From NCBI GenBank assembly GCA_024274785.1, contig JAJSAM010000060.1, forward strand, positions 1-64,000: a DNA stretch of 64,000 bases, in the 5' to 3' direction. Of this stretch, positions 34,821 through 42,969 are shown in pieces. Made by a program: the position numbers and the translations under genes. How positions within the stretch are numbered: the stretch's first letter is position 1; each line of letters starts with the position of its first letter. Source of the stretch: Planctomycetota bacterium. GTDB lineage: Bacteria > Planctomycetota > JAJSAM01. A model generated the notes under the pieces. It saw nothing but the letters and a program-made list of their open reading frames with translations, was not told the DNA's origin and searched no databases.

Positions 34821-35690
34821 CTACCGTCCACGGGCGGCCTTCCGGGCGGCCAGGCAGGACTTGACGAAGTTCCCCACCTCGGTGAAGTACGACTGTCCCA
34901 TGGTGGCGGCCAGGTCGTTGTGATCCGCACCCGGGACCGGGATGAAACGGATCCGCTCCTGCTTCGCGAGTCCGGCCAGGTCCCGCCCCTGGTCAAACGG
35001 CACGACGCGGTCGGCGGTGCCGTGGAAGGAGAGGATCGGGAGGTCGAGGTCACCGATCCGTTCGTCGCTCGGGAAGCGCGACTTCGCGGCGAGGTAGAGC
35101 GGGATCACCGGGATGGTCTTCCTGATCATCTCCTTCAGGGAGTAGAAGGTGCTCTCCAGGATGAGTCCGGCGGGCTCGGTTCTCGAAGCGAGTTCCACCG
35201 CCACCGCCCCGCCGAGAGAGCGCCCCAGGATGACGGTGTCGCCGGGTTTCGCGCCGTGGGCCATCAGGTAATCCCACGCCGCGGTGGCATCCCGGTAGAC
35301 GCCGGCCTCGTCTGGGCTGCCCTCGGACGCGCCAAACCCGCGATAGTCGAGGAGAAGGACCTGAAGCCGCGGGCCGGCGACGAACTCGGCGAAGTCGGGC
35401 CAGCGATGGGCGTTGTTGCCGGCGTTGCCGTGCAGCCAGAGGAGGTGCCCTCGAGGGTTTTCCGGAGTGCCGAGCCAGCCGCTCAAGGTCACGCCGTCGG
35501 CGGTTTCGATGAAGACCTCCTCGAAAGTCCCGGCCCCGGCCGGCACAGTCAAGGACAGCTCCTCGAGGGCCCCCGCCTGAAGCGGCAGAGGATGGAAGAC
35601 GAGTTTGTTCTCGAACAGTCGCACGACGACCACGAGAGCGGCCAGCAGGATCAGAAGACGGATGGCGATCATGAACATTTTGCGACGCAT
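34821..35690 (-). CDS. Membrane-anchored alpha/beta hydrolase (BEM46/ABHD13-like)
   Basis: 289 residues. It has an N-terminal membrane anchor (MIAIRLLILLAALVVVVRLF) and then an alpha/beta-hydrolase domain. The catalytic triad is visible: nucleophile Ser in ILGRSLGGAVAVELA, Asp in SFHGTADRVVPF and His in VPGADHNDL; the oxyanion region is LWLHGNAGNN. The family contains lipid or peptide esterases of the BEM46 type; substrate unknown. It is divergently arranged with the SprT-like gene, whose promoter overlaps its start region. Confidence 0.82.
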   Translation of the reverse strand: MRRKMFMIAIRLLILLAALVVVVRLFENKLVFHPLPLQAGALEELSLTVPAGAGTFEEVFIETADGVTLSGWLGTPENPRGHLLWLHGNAGNNAHRWPDFAEFVAGPRLQVLLLDYRGFGASEGSPDEAGVYRDATAAWDYLMAHGAKPGDTVILGRSLGGAVAVELASRTEPAGLILESTFYSLKEMIRKTIPVIPLYLAAKSRFPSDERIGDLDLPILSFHGTADRVVPFDQGRDLAGLAKQERIRFIPVPGADHNDLAATMGQSYFTEVGNFVKSCLAARKAARGR

Positions 35691-35710
35691 TGCGTGGGGT
35701 TGGTCCCGGT

Positions 35711-35716
35711 TATAGT
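35711..35716 (+). promoter_or_regulatory. Candidate -10 box for a leaderless SprT-like gene
   Basis: TATAGT lies six bases before a GTG codon (35723) that starts the conserved part of the SprT-like protein. A weak TTGCGT is 15 bases upstream. No ribosome site is present, which fits a transcript starting at or near the GTG. Confidence 0.3.
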
Positions 35717-35722
35717 GGGCTC

Positions 35723-36370
35723 GTGACCGGAAACTCTAGCAGACTGAAGCGGGAGGCGAAGAAGGGACAGCTCGTGCTCTTCGGGCTCATCGAAGAAGGA
35801 ACAACGCCCCCGGCTTCCGAAACCCTCCCTTCCAATCCGGCGTCCAAAGCGGCCGCCCCGGTGCAACTTCCCGACCTCGATGCGATGTTCCGGGACCTGA
35901 ACGAGCGCTTCTTCGAGGGACTGCTCGGAGCGAAGGTGGACTGGTCGAACCGCCTGTCCGCCGCTTCCGGGAAGTGCGACGTCAGGCGGCGGATCATCCG
36001 CATCTCCGTGAAGCACTATACGAAGCGCCCGCTCCTGCTCGAAGCCACCCTCGCCCATGAGATGCTGCACCTGATCGTCCCGGATCACGGGAAGGAGTTC
36101 CGGCGGCTGGGCATTTGGATCGCCGGACAGCTCGGCGTGCCCTACGAGGAATTCCGCTACGCCGAGAACTGGGCGGACCTGCGCCGCTTCAAGTACCTCT
36201 ATGCCTGCCCGTCCTGCAACGCGGAGCTGGTTTCGAGGAAGCGCCGCTCGGTCTCATGCGGTCGCTGCGGCGGGGGACGCTTCGATGAGCGTTTCCGGAT
36301 GGTGCTCACCGAGAGCAGGGCCCGACCGGGTCCGGTGCTGCTCGGTGAACGCCCCGTCCGCTCCCGCTGA
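35723..36370 (+). CDS. SprT-like zinc metalloprotease-fold protein
   Basis: 215 residues. The SprT core includes LDAMFRDLNERFFEGLLGAK, then IIRISVKHYTKRP and the zinc motif ATLAHEMLHLIVPDHGKEF (HEMLH plus a further His). A C-terminal zinc ribbon (CPSCNAEL...CGRCGG) is also typical. The domain is related to the DNA-protein crosslink protease Spartan, though bacterial roles are poorly known. I start at the GTG 35723; the frame opens 11 codons earlier at a TTG. It is divergent from the alpha/beta hydrolase. Confidence 0.75.
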   Translation: MTGNSSRLKREAKKGQLVLFGLIEEGTTPPASETLPSNPASKAAAPVQLPDLDAMFRDLNERFFEGLLGAKVDWSNRLSAASGKCDVRRRIIRISVKHYTKRPLLLEATLAHEMLHLIVPDHGKEFRRLGIWIAGQLGVPYEEFRYAENWADLRRFKYLYACPSCNAELVSRKRRSVSCGRCGGGRFDERFRMVLTESRARPGPVLLGERPVRSR

Positions 36371-36509
36371 ACGATCCCGCGGTACCGACCGGGAAGGTGA
36401 TCGCTCCGGGAGGCGGCTACTTCCCCCCGTACCACTTCTGCACTTCGTCGGAGAAAGGAACGGCCGGCGGATCGCCCCAGGTTTCCGGAGAAGCGGCCGG
36501 CACATCCCC

Positions 36510-36524
36510 TTTCCAGACGAGCCC
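36510..36524 (-). repeat. Left arm of the dispersed hairpin element (partial copy)
   Basis: On the minus strand GGGCTCGTCTGGAAA begins directly after the TAA of the aminopeptidase gene. It is identical over 15 bases to the left arm of copy 2. The rest of the element is not recognisable; a loosely complementary CCTTTCTCCGAC occurs about 60 bases further on. Confidence 0.55.
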
Positions 36525-38936
36525 TTACTTCCGAAGCTTCTCCAGCACCCGCCTGGCGGCTCCGCGGACGCCCGCGTTCCGGTCGGACTTCGCCATCTCG
36601 CGCAGGCGGTCCTCCACGCCTCGGAAGCGATAGGCGCCGCAGGCCTGAACCGCCCAGGTGCGCATCCGGAAGTAGGGGTCCCGCGTCATCCGGAGCACGG
36701 TTTTCCTCGTCGCGGGATCATCCGGCGCCAGGGCGAGGATCAGGTCGAGCGCCGCCTTGCGCATCATCGACATGGCGCCGCGTCCGTAGCGATACGCGAG
36801 GAGCGGCTCCGCCAGAGCAACGGCGCGCGGATCACCGAGCGACTTGAGTCCGTCGAGCGCGCCGTGGCGAACGATCTCGCGGTGGCTGTCGACCACGAGC
36901 AACGCGCTGAGGGCCTCGAAGGCCTCCGTCGGCCGGAGGCGTCCCGTTGCGCGCGCGGCGGCGGCCAGCACGTAGGGCTGCTTCAACCGCCAGGCGGCGT
37001 CGAGCACCACCGCCCCGGCCTCCTTGCGCGTTCGCGAACCAAGGGCGAGGTACGCGGCCTCGCGAACCCGGGTGTCCTCATCAGTGACCGCCGAAAGCAG
37101 CCCCGCGAGCGCATCAGGCGATTCCGGCAGCCTGGCCAACAGCCCGGCCGCTTCACTCCGGACCGCATAGAAGTGATCCCCGGCCAGCGCCTTCGCAATG
37201 ACCTTCGCGCCGCGGCTCCCGAACGTCACGAGAGCGTGCAGAGCATCGATCCGACCGGCGACGTCGGGACAGGTTTCGGCCTGGTCGGCCCATTCCGCGA
37301 AGCCCTGCTCGTTCTCGACGCGAGCCAGGATGAAGCTCCCGTCATCGATGCGGACGTACCGGGGCGCCTGCGCGCAGGGCATCTCGAAGACGTGCTCGCG
37401 CTCAAAGATCGTGGCGCGGGCCGGAAGGGCCCCATCCGCGGTCTGCACCCGGATCGGCACGGTCAACCGGAAGAGCCCCTGGCCGCCGCCTTCGGGCTGC
37501 TCCTGCCGGATGCGCAGTTTGAGCATCTTCCGGCCGGGAAAGTACTCCTTCGTCACACGGAGCACGGGGTACCCCGCGCCGTAGACCCACTGATCGAAGA
37601 ACCAGGTGAGGTCCCGGCCGGCGGCATCGGAGAACGCGCGTTTCAGGTCATCGGAGGTGGCGGTACCGTCGTCGTGGCGATCGAGATAGAGCCGCAGACC
37701 GGCCTGGAATTTCTCATCGCCGAGTTCGAGGCGGAGTTGGTTCAGGATCGCCGCGCCCCGGTTGTAGTTCTTGCCGCCGTATAGCTCAAGCGGCTGATCC
37801 CCTCGCGGGGAGCGGGTGTGGCCGAGCTCGGAAGGCTTCGGCGTGCCGGCCAGGTACGAGCCATTCTGCCTGCGGCGACGCACCCGAAACTCGTCGATAC
37901 CGTCGGCCTCTTCGAAGAAAAGGTCCGTCATGTAGGTGGCAAATCCCTCGTTCAACCAGAGGTGGCTGAAGCTCTCGCAGGTCACCAGGTCGCCGAACCA
38001 CTGGTGCGCGAGCTCGTGCGCGACGATGCTTGAGGCGTCGAAGTTCGGCCGCACTTCAGGGCCGTGCAGGAGCCGCATGTTCATGGTCGTAGCCGTGGTG
38101 TTCTCCATGCCGCCGTAGAGGAAATCCCAAACGAAAGTCTGCGCGTATCGCTGGTAGGGATAGGGGTGGTCGAGGTACTCGCTGAAGAAGTCGAGCATCT
38201 CCTTCGTGCGGTCGAAGGTATACCGTGCCTGCTCGAGCGTGCCCTTGAAGGCGTTGACCTCGAGGAGCACTCCATCGTGTTCCTCGAGCCAGCACTCGTA
38301 GTCACCGACGACGACCGAGACGAGGTAGGAAGGCAGGCGCTCCGACATGACCCAGTGATCGATGCGCCGCGGACCGGGCCGGTACTGCTCGCCGGTCATG
38401 AGACCGTTCGAGATGGTCTTCAACTCGTCGGGGACGTCGATGAACAACTCCACGGTCATGCGGTCGTCCGGGAGATCGTAGCTCGGGAACCAGTGGCGGT
38501 TGTCGGCGCCCTCGCCCTGGGTGTAGCAGGAGAGCGGCACCTGCGGCTCGGCTTTCGTCGGCACGTGGAAGTACATGCCGCGCGTGGGCTTCGACTCGTA
38601 CCGGATGGTGACCTTGCCCGCGGCACCCTTCGCCAGCGGGTGCGAGAGGGTCATCCGCAGTTCGCCGTCTTTCAACTCGAAGAGGAGCGGAGTTCCGGCG
38701 CCGTCGGTCACCGAGAAGACCTTCGTCTCGCGCGAGTGCAGGCGCAGCACACGAAAGCCGTCGGTGAGCGCGAGGAACGAGAGTTCCGCGGTTCCGGTCA
38801 CGGTGCCCGCCCGGATGTCCGGCCGGATCCGCAGCACGAGGTGTTCCTGGTCGAAGTCTCGATCGGTGCGATCGAGAGCGAGGACCGGGGAGAGGAAGAT
38901 CGGGAGCAGAATGGCGGTGAGGAGTGCGCTCTTCAT
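36525..38936 (-). CDS. M1-family aminopeptidase with C-terminal HEAT-like repeats
   Basis: 803 residues with a signal peptide (LLTAILLPIFLSPVLA). The M1 catalytic domain has the exopeptidase motif YGGMENT, the zinc site HELAHQWFGD and the downstream Glu ligand in WLNEGFATYM. A beta domain follows, and from about residue 590 there are HEAT-like repeats (AVRSEAAGLLARLPES, TRVREAAYLALGS), an arrangement seen in exported M1 enzymes of environmental bacteria. It probably degrades peptides in the periplasm. It is a single transcription unit on the minus strand; its stop is followed at once by a hairpin-element arm. Confidence 0.9.
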   Translation of the reverse strand: MKSALLTAILLPIFLSPVLALDRTDRDFDQEHLVLRIRPDIRAGTVTGTAELSFLALTDGFRVLRLHSRETKVFSVTDGAGTPLLFELKDGELRMTLSHPLAKGAAGKVTIRYESKPTRGMYFHVPTKAEPQVPLSCYTQGEGADNRHWFPSYDLPDDRMTVELFIDVPDELKTISNGLMTGEQYRPGPRRIDHWVMSERLPSYLVSVVVGDYECWLEEHDGVLLEVNAFKGTLEQARYTFDRTKEMLDFFSEYLDHPYPYQRYAQTFVWDFLYGGMENTTATTMNMRLLHGPEVRPNFDASSIVAHELAHQWFGDLVTCESFSHLWLNEGFATYMTDLFFEEADGIDEFRVRRRRQNGSYLAGTPKPSELGHTRSPRGDQPLELYGGKNYNRGAAILNQLRLELGDEKFQAGLRLYLDRHDDGTATSDDLKRAFSDAAGRDLTWFFDQWVYGAGYPVLRVTKEYFPGRKMLKLRIRQEQPEGGGQGLFRLTVPIRVQTADGALPARATIFEREHVFEMPCAQAPRYVRIDDGSFILARVENEQGFAEWADQAETCPDVAGRIDALHALVTFGSRGAKVIAKALAGDHFYAVRSEAAGLLARLPESPDALAGLLSAVTDEDTRVREAAYLALGSRTRKEAGAVVLDAAWRLKQPYVLAAAARATGRLRPTEAFEALSALLVVDSHREIVRHGALDGLKSLGDPRAVALAEPLLAYRYGRGAMSMMRKAALDLILALAPDDPATRKTVLRMTRDPYFRMRTWAVQACGAYRFRGVEDRLREMAKSDRNAGVRGAARRVLEKLRK

Positions 38937-38970
38937 CCGCCCAGTCTACCCTCTGACGCGGGAACGATCA

Positions 38971-39111
38971 CTACCGGGTGAGCCTGATGATGCGGTCCTC
39001 GCCGTCCTCGAGGGTGAACTCAACCGTCTTGCGCTCGCCGCCGACGAACTCGATGGCAAGAGAGTACTTTCCGGGGGGCACACACCTTGACTTCGCCCCG
39101 TCCGCGTCCAT
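38971..39111 (-). CDS. Small ORF or gene remnant with a beta-sandwich-like ending
   Basis: 46 codons lying between the aminopeptidase and the TerB-like gene. The translation PPGKYSLAIEFVGGERKTVE and the following FTLEDGEDRIIRLTR look like the final strands of a PEGA- or carboxypeptidase-regulatory-type domain, and codons are strongly G/C-ending. There is no convincing ribosome site, and the pattern is one of a domain's end rather than a whole protein. It may be a real small gene or the 3' remnant of a longer one. Confidence 0.3.
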   Translation of the reverse strand: MDADGAKSRCVPPGKYSLAIEFVGGERKTVEFTLEDGEDRIIRLTR

Positions 39112-39134
39112 GATGGCGCCAAAGGAGAATTGCC

Positions 39135-40091
39135 ATGACCGAACCTACCTACGACAGCATCCGGCACCTGATCGAGTCCGAGGAGCAGGACCGGAACACC
39201 ATGAAGTGCGTTTTCAAGTGCCCGGAGACCGGGGCCACGGCCGAGGCGAGCGCCACGATTTCGCAGGGTCGCGGAGTCAAGAACGTCGCGCAGGCCGCGG
39301 TGAAGCGGAGCCTCTTTTCGAGCCTCCGCCGCGCCGTCTCGAGCACGCTCTACAGCACGCTGGGCCACAGCATCGCCGGTCGGGCCGCCTCCGAGGTCAG
39401 CCGGGAGATGCTCTCGAACACCCGTCAGGGAACCCTCTACTCCGCGGATGACAAGAAGGAGGCGGTGGTGCGCGCCTTCGAACGCGTCGCGGCAGAGTTC
39501 CGGTTTGACGCGGACGCGGGGCACTTCATGGGGATCCCCGCCGGTGCGGTGGTGGAGACCGGCTTCAGCAAGCAACTCGCGGAGCACCCGGTCGCCGGAC
39601 GCTACGAGCAGGGCCTCCTCGCGCGGATGCTGGTGGAGATCGCCTGCGCGGACGGCACTGTCTCCGATGACGAGCGCGCATTCCTCGGAGATTTCATCGA
39701 CCCGGAACTCGGCTCGATCGATGACCTGGCGAATCGGGACAAGCTGAACGCGGTCGACCTCGAAGAGGCCGCGGAGGGTGCGGTTCGAGAGAGCATGCTC
39801 ATGATCGCCTGGACGGCCGCCCTCTCCGATGAAGGCCTGGCCGATTCCGAGCGGGCCCGGCTGACCGATCTCGCCGCGGGACTGGGTATCACCGACGACC
39901 GCGCCGCGGAAGTCCGCCACCTGGCCACGAGCCACCTGCTCGAGCAGGCGTTCGCCGCGGCGTACCCCGGTGGAAAACGGGACGACGACGCGCATGCCGA
40001 GACGATGGCCTACGCCGCGAGCCTCGGCGTTCATGCCGAGGACGTGCAGCGGGCCGACATCCGCTACCGAAAGCGGATGGGCATCGTGTAG
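39135..40091 (+). CDS. TerB-like domain protein
   Basis: 318 residues. The C-terminal half has the TerB helical pattern: LLARMLVEIACADGTVSDDE with the acidic D-G-x-x-x-x-x-E segment, and a second similar unit ESMLMIAWTAALSDEGLADSE. The N-terminal 100 residues (KCVFKCPETGATAEASATIS and a basic helix RSLFSSLRRAVSSTLYSTL) are less clear and could bind a membrane. TerB proteins act in metal or envelope stress responses, without a known enzymatic activity. The ATG follows AAAGGAG. Confidence 0.7.
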   Translation: MTEPTYDSIRHLIESEEQDRNTMKCVFKCPETGATAEASATISQGRGVKNVAQAAVKRSLFSSLRRAVSSTLYSTLGHSIAGRAASEVSREMLSNTRQGTLYSADDKKEAVVRAFERVAAEFRFDADAGHFMGIPAGAVVETGFSKQLAEHPVAGRYEQGLLARMLVEIACADGTVSDDERAFLGDFIDPELGSIDDLANRDKLNAVDLEEAAEGAVRESMLMIAWTAALSDEGLADSERARLTDLAAGLGITDDRAAEVRHLATSHLLEQAFAAAYPGGKRDDDAHAETMAYAASLGVHAEDVQRADIRYRKRMGIV

Positions 40092-40108
40092 CCCGAGTCG
40101 GGGGTTCC

Positions 40109-40130
40109 AGGACGAGGTTCGGCTCGTCCT
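40109..40130. terminator. AGGACGAG-type hairpin after the TerB-like gene
   Basis: AGGACGAG-GTTCGG-CTCGTCCT, 17 bases after the stop and in the gap between convergent genes. Same family as the hairpins at 15431, 25995 and 57181. Confidence 0.55.
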
Positions 40131-40289
40131 CACATCACCTGGGGCGATCGCCATCAGGACCGGTGGAGCCCTTCGGAGGGGCGAGCGCTGCCCCGACCGC
40201 GCATCACCAACGGCGCCCGCACAATCACAATCCCCGGCGCCGAGGGACCGGCGCCCCCCGAGGCCGCGCATCGCCGCGGCGGCGAGAGC

Positions 40290-40868
40290 TCAGTAGTTGT
40301 AGAGGCCCCCGTTGCCGTTCACCGAAATCACGATGGCGGCGATCCCGACCAGGAAGGCGAGGATCCCGATCACGATTCCGGCGATGGCCAGGCCGACGCC
40401 CTCTTCTCGTCGCTTGGCCTCACCGAGGCCGATCATGCAGAGGATGGCCCCGACGATCGCAATCGGCGCACAGCACATGGGGAGCGCCACGATGGAGATG
40501 ATGAACCCGACCAGCACGATGGGTGGCATTCCCTTCGTACGTCGGCCGCCGTAGGCCCCCCGGCCCTGGCGTCCGCCGGCGGCCGCTCGGCCCTGAGACT
40601 GCCGGCCCGCTCCGGAAGCCGGCGGCGCCACCGGGCGCACCGGCGCTCCCCCCGGCAGGGGAGCGACCGGCTCTTCCGGCGAAGGATCCTGCACCAGCGA
40701 CGGGAAGATCTCGTCGAAGCCGCCGGCCTCTTCCCACTCCTCCATGGGTGCGACCCAGACGAGGTCGCTGCGCCTGAGTTCACCGCTGTCGGCGAGCCGC
40801 CGCAATTCCCCGATATCGACCGGCCCCACGGACTGCCCCTCGCGGGCGTAATACCATTCGCTAGCCAC
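40290..40868 (-). CDS. GYF_2-domain protein with a DUF4190-like membrane domain
   Basis: 192 residues. The N-terminus (EWYYAREGQSVGPVDIGELR) is a GYF_2 domain, a peptide-binding module common at the ends of bacterial membrane proteins. A proline-rich and arginine-rich linker follows, then two membrane helices (IVLVGFIISIVALPMC and VGLAIAGIVIGILAFLVGIA) of the DUF4190 type. It is the last gene of the hflK-hflC transcript, eight bases after hflC, so a role in the same membrane quality-control system is possible but not shown. Confidence 0.78.
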   Translation of the reverse strand: MASEWYYAREGQSVGPVDIGELRRLADSGELRRSDLVWVAPMEEWEEAGGFDEIFPSLVQDPSPEEPVAPLPGGAPVRPVAPPASGAGRQSQGRAAAGGRQGRGAYGGRRTKGMPPIVLVGFIISIVALPMCCAPIAIVGAILCMIGLGEAKRREEGVGLAIAGIVIGILAFLVGIAAIVISVNGNGGLYNY

Positions 40869-40876
40869 GGCCCCTC

Positions 40877-41830
40877 CTACTCTGCCTGCTTCTGGTAGCT
40901 CCGGAGCATGCGGAACAGATCGCTGTCTTCAGTGCTGAGTACAATCCGGGTCTCCTTGCCGAGCACTTTCGGCAGAAGCTCGAGTGAACGCAGGAAGAAG
41001 TAAAACTCCGAATCTTTCCCGAACGCCTCGGCGTAGATCTTCAGCACCTCGGCATCGGCCGCACCGCGGATGATCGTGGCCTCCCGCGTCCCCTTCGACT
41101 CGATCGTCTCCAGTTCCTTCTGCATCTCACCGAGGATCGTGGCCTCCTGCTCCCGGCCCTCGGACTTGTAACGCTCGGCGATCCGCTCGCGCTCGGAGCG
41201 CATGCGTGCATAGATGTTGGGGATCACCGCGCGGACGTAGTTGAAGTGCTTGATCCCAACGCTCTGGACCTCGAACCCGTAGTCCTGTTCGATCTTACCC
41301 TTGGCCATGGCGAGGATGTCGGAGACGATCCTCTCCCGTCCCACCGAGATCTGGATCCCCTTGTCGGCCTCCGCCTCCTCCAGTTCCTCGGAGGTATAGG
41401 TCAGCCGGCGAGGCGTGTTGCGCAACACTTCCATCAGAGCCTGGCCGGAGATGACGTTCTTCACCGAGGACTCGATGATGCCGTCGAGCATGCCCTGTCC
41501 ACTGCTCTCGGTGCGGATGGCTTCATAGAACTTCCGAACGTCGGTAATCCGCCAGCGGGCCCAGGTGTTGACCTCGATATTCTCCTTATCCACGGTCAAG
41601 AGGTCGCTCGGTTCCCCGTCCCACTCCCGGAGCCTGGTGTCGAAGAGTCCCACGGACTGAATCACCGGAAGCTTGAAGTAGAGCCCCGGTTCGGTGCGGA
41701 CGGTCACGACTCTCCCGAACTGGGTGACGATGGCGTGATTCGGCATCGGCACGACGTAGAGACTGGCCCTCAGAAGGATCACCAGGAGGATGACCGCGAC
41801 AGAGATCAGTACCGGCTTGCGCATGTCCAT
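40877..41830 (-). CDS. hflC: Prohibitin-like membrane protease modulator HflC
   Basis: 317 residues. There is one N-terminal membrane helix (VAVILLVILLRASLYVV) and then an SPFH/band-7 domain (PNHAIVTQFGRVVTVRTEPG), with an alanine/glutamate-rich coiled coil at the end (TREATIIRGAADAEVLKIYAEA). HflC pairs with HflK to form a large periplasmic cage around the FtsH protease and limits its access to membrane substrates. It follows hflK by two bases. The ftsH gene is not in this window. Confidence 0.9.
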   Translation of the reverse strand: MDMRKPVLISVAVILLVILLRASLYVVPMPNHAIVTQFGRVVTVRTEPGLYFKLPVIQSVGLFDTRLREWDGEPSDLLTVDKENIEVNTWARWRITDVRKFYEAIRTESSGQGMLDGIIESSVKNVISGQALMEVLRNTPRRLTYTSEELEEAEADKGIQISVGRERIVSDILAMAKGKIEQDYGFEVQSVGIKHFNYVRAVIPNIYARMRSERERIAERYKSEGREQEATILGEMQKELETIESKGTREATIIRGAADAEVLKIYAEAFGKDSEFYFFLRSLELLPKVLGKETRIVLSTEDSDLFRMLRSYQKQAE

Positions 41831-41832
41831 GA

Positions 41833-42852
41833 CTATCTCCCCTCCCCGGCGCCGAGATCGAGCAGCTTCAACACTCCGGAGCCCTCATCATCGACCAGAG
41901 TGATCCGGCCGAGCTTCGGCAGGAGCTTCTCCATGGCTTCGAGGTAGAGGCGCTTGCGAGTGACGTCCTCCGCCTTTTCGTACTCCGCCAGAACCGCCAG
42001 GAAGGCGCTCACGTCACCTTGCGCCCGGTTCACGCGGCCGACCTTGTAACCCTCCGCCTCCTTGATGGCCTTGTCGGCGGCGCCCCGGGCGGCGGGGATC
42101 ATCTGGTTCCGCTGCCCTTCGGCCTCGTTGATGATCCGGGATCGCTCCTGGATGGCCTGGTTCACCGCGTTGAATGCTTCCCTCACGTGGTCCGGCGGGT
42201 CGACGCGCTTCAGGTTGACCTTGATGATGTGCAGGCCGCACTTGAAATCGTCGAGGGCGATTTGCATCTTGGCCGCCACCGACTGTTCGATCTCGGTGCG
42301 CATGGTCGTCAGCACCTCGTCCACCGACCGGTTCCCCACCTCGATCCGCATGATCGCCTGCGAAACGTCGCGCAGGGTCTGCTTCGGATCGCGTACCTCG
42401 AAGTAGTAGTCCTTCAGGCTGCGGATCTTGTAACGGACTTCCCAGTTCACCAGGGCGAGGTTCAGGTCGCCGGTGAGCATCGTGGCCTCGGCGATCACCA
42501 TCGGAGAGCGGTAGTCGTATTCGCTCCGCACCCCGGCGGAGAGGGTACGAAACCCGAATTCCTCCCGGTGGATCGTCAATACCTCGCCCTTCAGGACCTT
42601 GTCGATCCCGAACGGCAGCTTTCCCTTCAAACCGGGCCCGGAGGTGTCGTGGTACTTGCCGAAGCGCAGCACCACCGCCTCCTCGTTGGCCTTGACGGTG
42701 TAGAAGGAAGTGAAAATGCCCCAGATGACCAGGATGACCACAACGAAGACCCAGGCGAGGGCGAACACCCGCTTCGGGTTGCGCTGTGCCCATTCCATCG
42801 GGTCGAAGGCCGCGTCGAACTGTCTGCGCGGCGGAGGTCCCATCGATGACAT
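41833..42852 (-). CDS. hflK: Prohibitin-like membrane protease modulator HflK
   Basis: 339 residues. A short N-terminal cytoplasmic part (MEWAQRNPKRVFALAWVFVV) leads into one membrane helix, then an SPFH domain (YTVKANEEAVVLRFGKYHDT) and a coiled coil ending in RAQGDVSAFLAVLAEYEKAE. The Pro/Gly-rich N-terminal tail of enterobacterial HflK is shortened to MSSMGPPPRRQ. First gene of the hflK-hflC-GYF operon. Confidence 0.9.
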   Translation of the reverse strand: MSSMGPPPRRQFDAAFDPMEWAQRNPKRVFALAWVFVVVILVIWGIFTSFYTVKANEEAVVLRFGKYHDTSGPGLKGKLPFGIDKVLKGEVLTIHREEFGFRTLSAGVRSEYDYRSPMVIAEATMLTGDLNLALVNWEVRYKIRSLKDYYFEVRDPKQTLRDVSQAIMRIEVGNRSVDEVLTTMRTEIEQSVAAKMQIALDDFKCGLHIIKVNLKRVDPPDHVREAFNAVNQAIQERSRIINEAEGQRNQMIPAARGAADKAIKEAEGYKVGRVNRAQGDVSAFLAVLAEYEKAEDVTRKRLYLEAMEKLLPKLGRITLVDDEGSGVLKLLDLGAGEGR

Positions 42853-42969
42853 GGCTGGCTCCGGAATTCAGAGAGCGGTTGGTTCAGCGAGCCTGTAATC
42901 CTGCCACGAATTCGGCCCGGGCGCCTAGGACGACCGGGCCGGAATCTCGATCTTTCGGGAGTCTCTACG

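Noticed and set aside
34510-34923. Overlapping 137-codon frame across the zinc-ribbon gene
   Set aside because: Its translation is Ser/Arg/Pro-rich without motif, while another frame has two CxxC knuckles, a ribosome site and a stop at a sensible place.
36430-36524. Readthrough extension of the M1 aminopeptidase beyond its TAA
   Set aside because: About 30 in-frame codons follow before TAG, but the protein already has full length and the sequence begins with the hairpin-element arm, which explains it better.
38946-40271. 441-codon minus-strand frame opposite the TerB-like gene
   Set aside because: No recognisable domain, His/Arg/Gly-rich shadow composition, and it would overlap a plus-strand gene with a good ribosome site and a clear TerB pattern.
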